NCBI GenBank assembly: GCA_947624335.1
Contig: CANQJX010000109.1
Span: forward strand, 1-6,171
Direction of reading: 5' to 3'
Length of the DNA stretch: 6,171 bases
Source of the DNA: an uncultured Marvinbryantia sp.
GTDB lineage: Bacteria > Bacillota > Clostridia > Lachnospirales > Lachnospiraceae
A model generated the notes under the pieces. That model was not told the origin of the DNA, searched no databases, and saw only the letters and a list, made by a program, of their open reading frames with translations. Position 1 is the first letter of the stretch, and every line of letters begins with the position of its first letter. The position numbers and the translations under genes are program-made. Of the stretch, positions 5,089 through 6,171 are shown one piece after another.

Positions 5089-6171
5089 ATGGCAAAGGAC
5101 AAGAAATTAGTAGAGGCGATTACCTCGATGGAGGAAGATTTCGCGCAGTGGTACACCGATGTGGTGAAAAAGGCGGAACTGATCGACTATACCAGCGTAA
5201 AGGGATGTATGGTCATCAAGCCCGCGGGATACGCCATCTGGGAAAATATACAGAAGGATCTGGACCGGCGCTTTAAGGAGACCGGGGTAGAAAACGTTTA
5301 TCTGCCAATGTTTATTCCGGAAAGCCTTCTGCAGAAAGAGAAGGATCATGTGGAGGGGTTTGCGCCGGAGGTTGCGTGGGTGACCATGGGCGGTAGTCCG
5401 CTGGGAAAAGACGACGCGCCCGTTCCTGCGTTCCCGGGAATTTCTGTGGCAGGAAGGGCACACGGCGCATGCCACGGCCGAAGAAGCAGAAGAGCGCACC
5501 ATAAAGATGCTGAACGTTTACGCGGACTTTTGCGAGGAAACGCTGGCGATTCCCGTTATAAAAGGAAGAAAGACGGACAAAGAGAAATTTGCCGGCGCGG
5601 AGGCGACGTACACGATTGAATCCCTGATGCACGACGGCAAGGCGCTGCAGTCCGGCACCAGCCACAATTTTGGCGACGGTTTTGCAAAAGCGTTCGGGAT
5701 CCAGTTTACAGACAAAGACAACACCTTAAAATACGTTCATCAAACCTCATGGGGCATGACGACCCGCATGATCGGCGCGATTATCATGGTACACGGCGAT
5801 AACAGCGGACTGGTGCTGCCGCCGCGGATCGCGCCCACGCAGGTGATGGTGATTCCGATTCAGATGCAAAAAGAAGGAGTGCTGGAAAAAGCGCGGGAAA
5901 TACAGGAAACGCTTGCCAAATCCGGACTGCGCGTAAAACTGGACGACGCCGATAAGAGTCCGGGATGGAAATTTTCCGAACAGGAAATGCGCGGGATTCC
6001 GGTACGCATCGAGTCGGGGCCCAAAGACATCGCTGCGGGGCAGGCGGTGATCGTGCGCCGCGATACCGGAGAAAAGATTGTCTGCCCGATCGCGGAACTT
6101 GCGCAAAAGACGGCGGACGTTCTGGAGACAATGCAAAAAGATATGCTGGAAAGGGCGCGCGCGCACCGCGA
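5089..6171 (+). pseudogene. proS: Prolyl-tRNA synthetase with internal deletion and frameshift; 3' end beyond window
   Basis: Charges tRNA-Pro with proline. This is the archaeal/eukaryotic-like ProRS type without the editing insertion, usually about 480 residues. The start at 5089 (MAKDKKLVEAITSMEEDFAQ) has AAGGAGA 5 bases upstream. Residues 1-105 (to 5403) are authentic: WYTDVVKKAELIDY, VKGCMVIKPAGYAIWENIQ, the class II motif 1 region VENVYLPMFIPES, and VEGFAPEVAWVTMGGSPL. From 5402 the family continues in the next frame with WEKTTRPFLRSREFLWQEGH, TAHATAEEAEER, SGTSHNFGDGFAKAFG, YVHQTSWGMTTR (motif 3 region begins) and MVHGDNSGLVLPPRIAP, then the anticodon-binding domain, open to the window end. 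About 40 residues normally between these parts, including the CVRPTSE loop, are absent. As written, translation would stop at 5619 after 176 residues, 71 of them out of frame. proS is normally essential, so an assembly or sequencing error, or a second intact copy, must be considered. Confidence 0.9.
5398..5407 (+). other. Deletion junction within proS
   Basis: The frame changes here: CCG CTG (Pro-Leu, first frame) runs directly into TGG GAA (Trp-Glu, second frame). The shared bases CGCTGG at 5399-5404 could belong to either side, as expected if a deletion occurred between two short direct repeats. By my recollection of the family the missing stretch is about 41 codons; loss of roughly 122 bases would fit the observed frame change. 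Confidence 0.7.

Noticed and set aside
5389..5415. Programmed ribosomal frameshifting in proS
   Set aside because: There is no convincing slippery heptamer, and a frame change alone would not restore the roughly 40 missing conserved residues.

Overview
The window reads as a piece of a low-to-mid GC Firmicute chromosome, most likely a gut or rumen clostridium near Lachnospiraceae. This rests on three things: strong AGGAGG-type ribosome binding sites, a cellobiose phosphorylase that closely resembles my recollection of the Clostridium thermocellum enzyme, and the order Sua5 - low-molecular-weight phosphatase - RpiB, which parallels the ywlC-ywlE-ywlF region of Bacillus subtilis. The assignment is inference from memory; no database was searched.

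Layout. Positions 1-1865 hold three + strand genes that look like one operon: the 3' part of sua5 (tRNA t6A synthesis), a LMW protein-phosphatase family gene, and rpiB (ribose-5-phosphate isomerase B), whose ATG overlaps the preceding stop. About 30 bases follow, then two genes on the - strand that converge on the operon: a small DUF402 (FomD-like) protein at 1896-2363 and a complete 811-residue GH94 cellobiose phosphorylase at 2444-4879. A clear intrinsic terminator lies between these two. The 209-base AT-rich interval 4880-5088 is divergent: it holds a well-formed promoter for the phosphorylase, a well-formed promoter for proS, and a LacI-family-like palindrome between them. From 5089 to the window end lies proS (prolyl-tRNA synthetase), which is frame-disrupted.

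How the genes relate. The operon and proS are housekeeping genes (tRNA modification, pentose phosphate pathway, tRNA charging). The phosphorylase is an accessory catabolic gene for cytosolic cellobiose; no transporter or regulator gene accompanies it here.

Two points stand out. First, the LMW-phosphatase-like protein lacks both catalytic residues of its family: the nucleophilic Cys is Ser and the general-acid Asp is Ser, so it is probably a pseudophosphatase or has changed function. Second, proS switches from one frame to another near 5400, with about 40 conserved residues missing at the junction, including the CVRPTSE region. This is either a real inactivating deletion or an assembly error. 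I found no CRISPR array, mobile element, RNA gene or clearly new multi-gene system.
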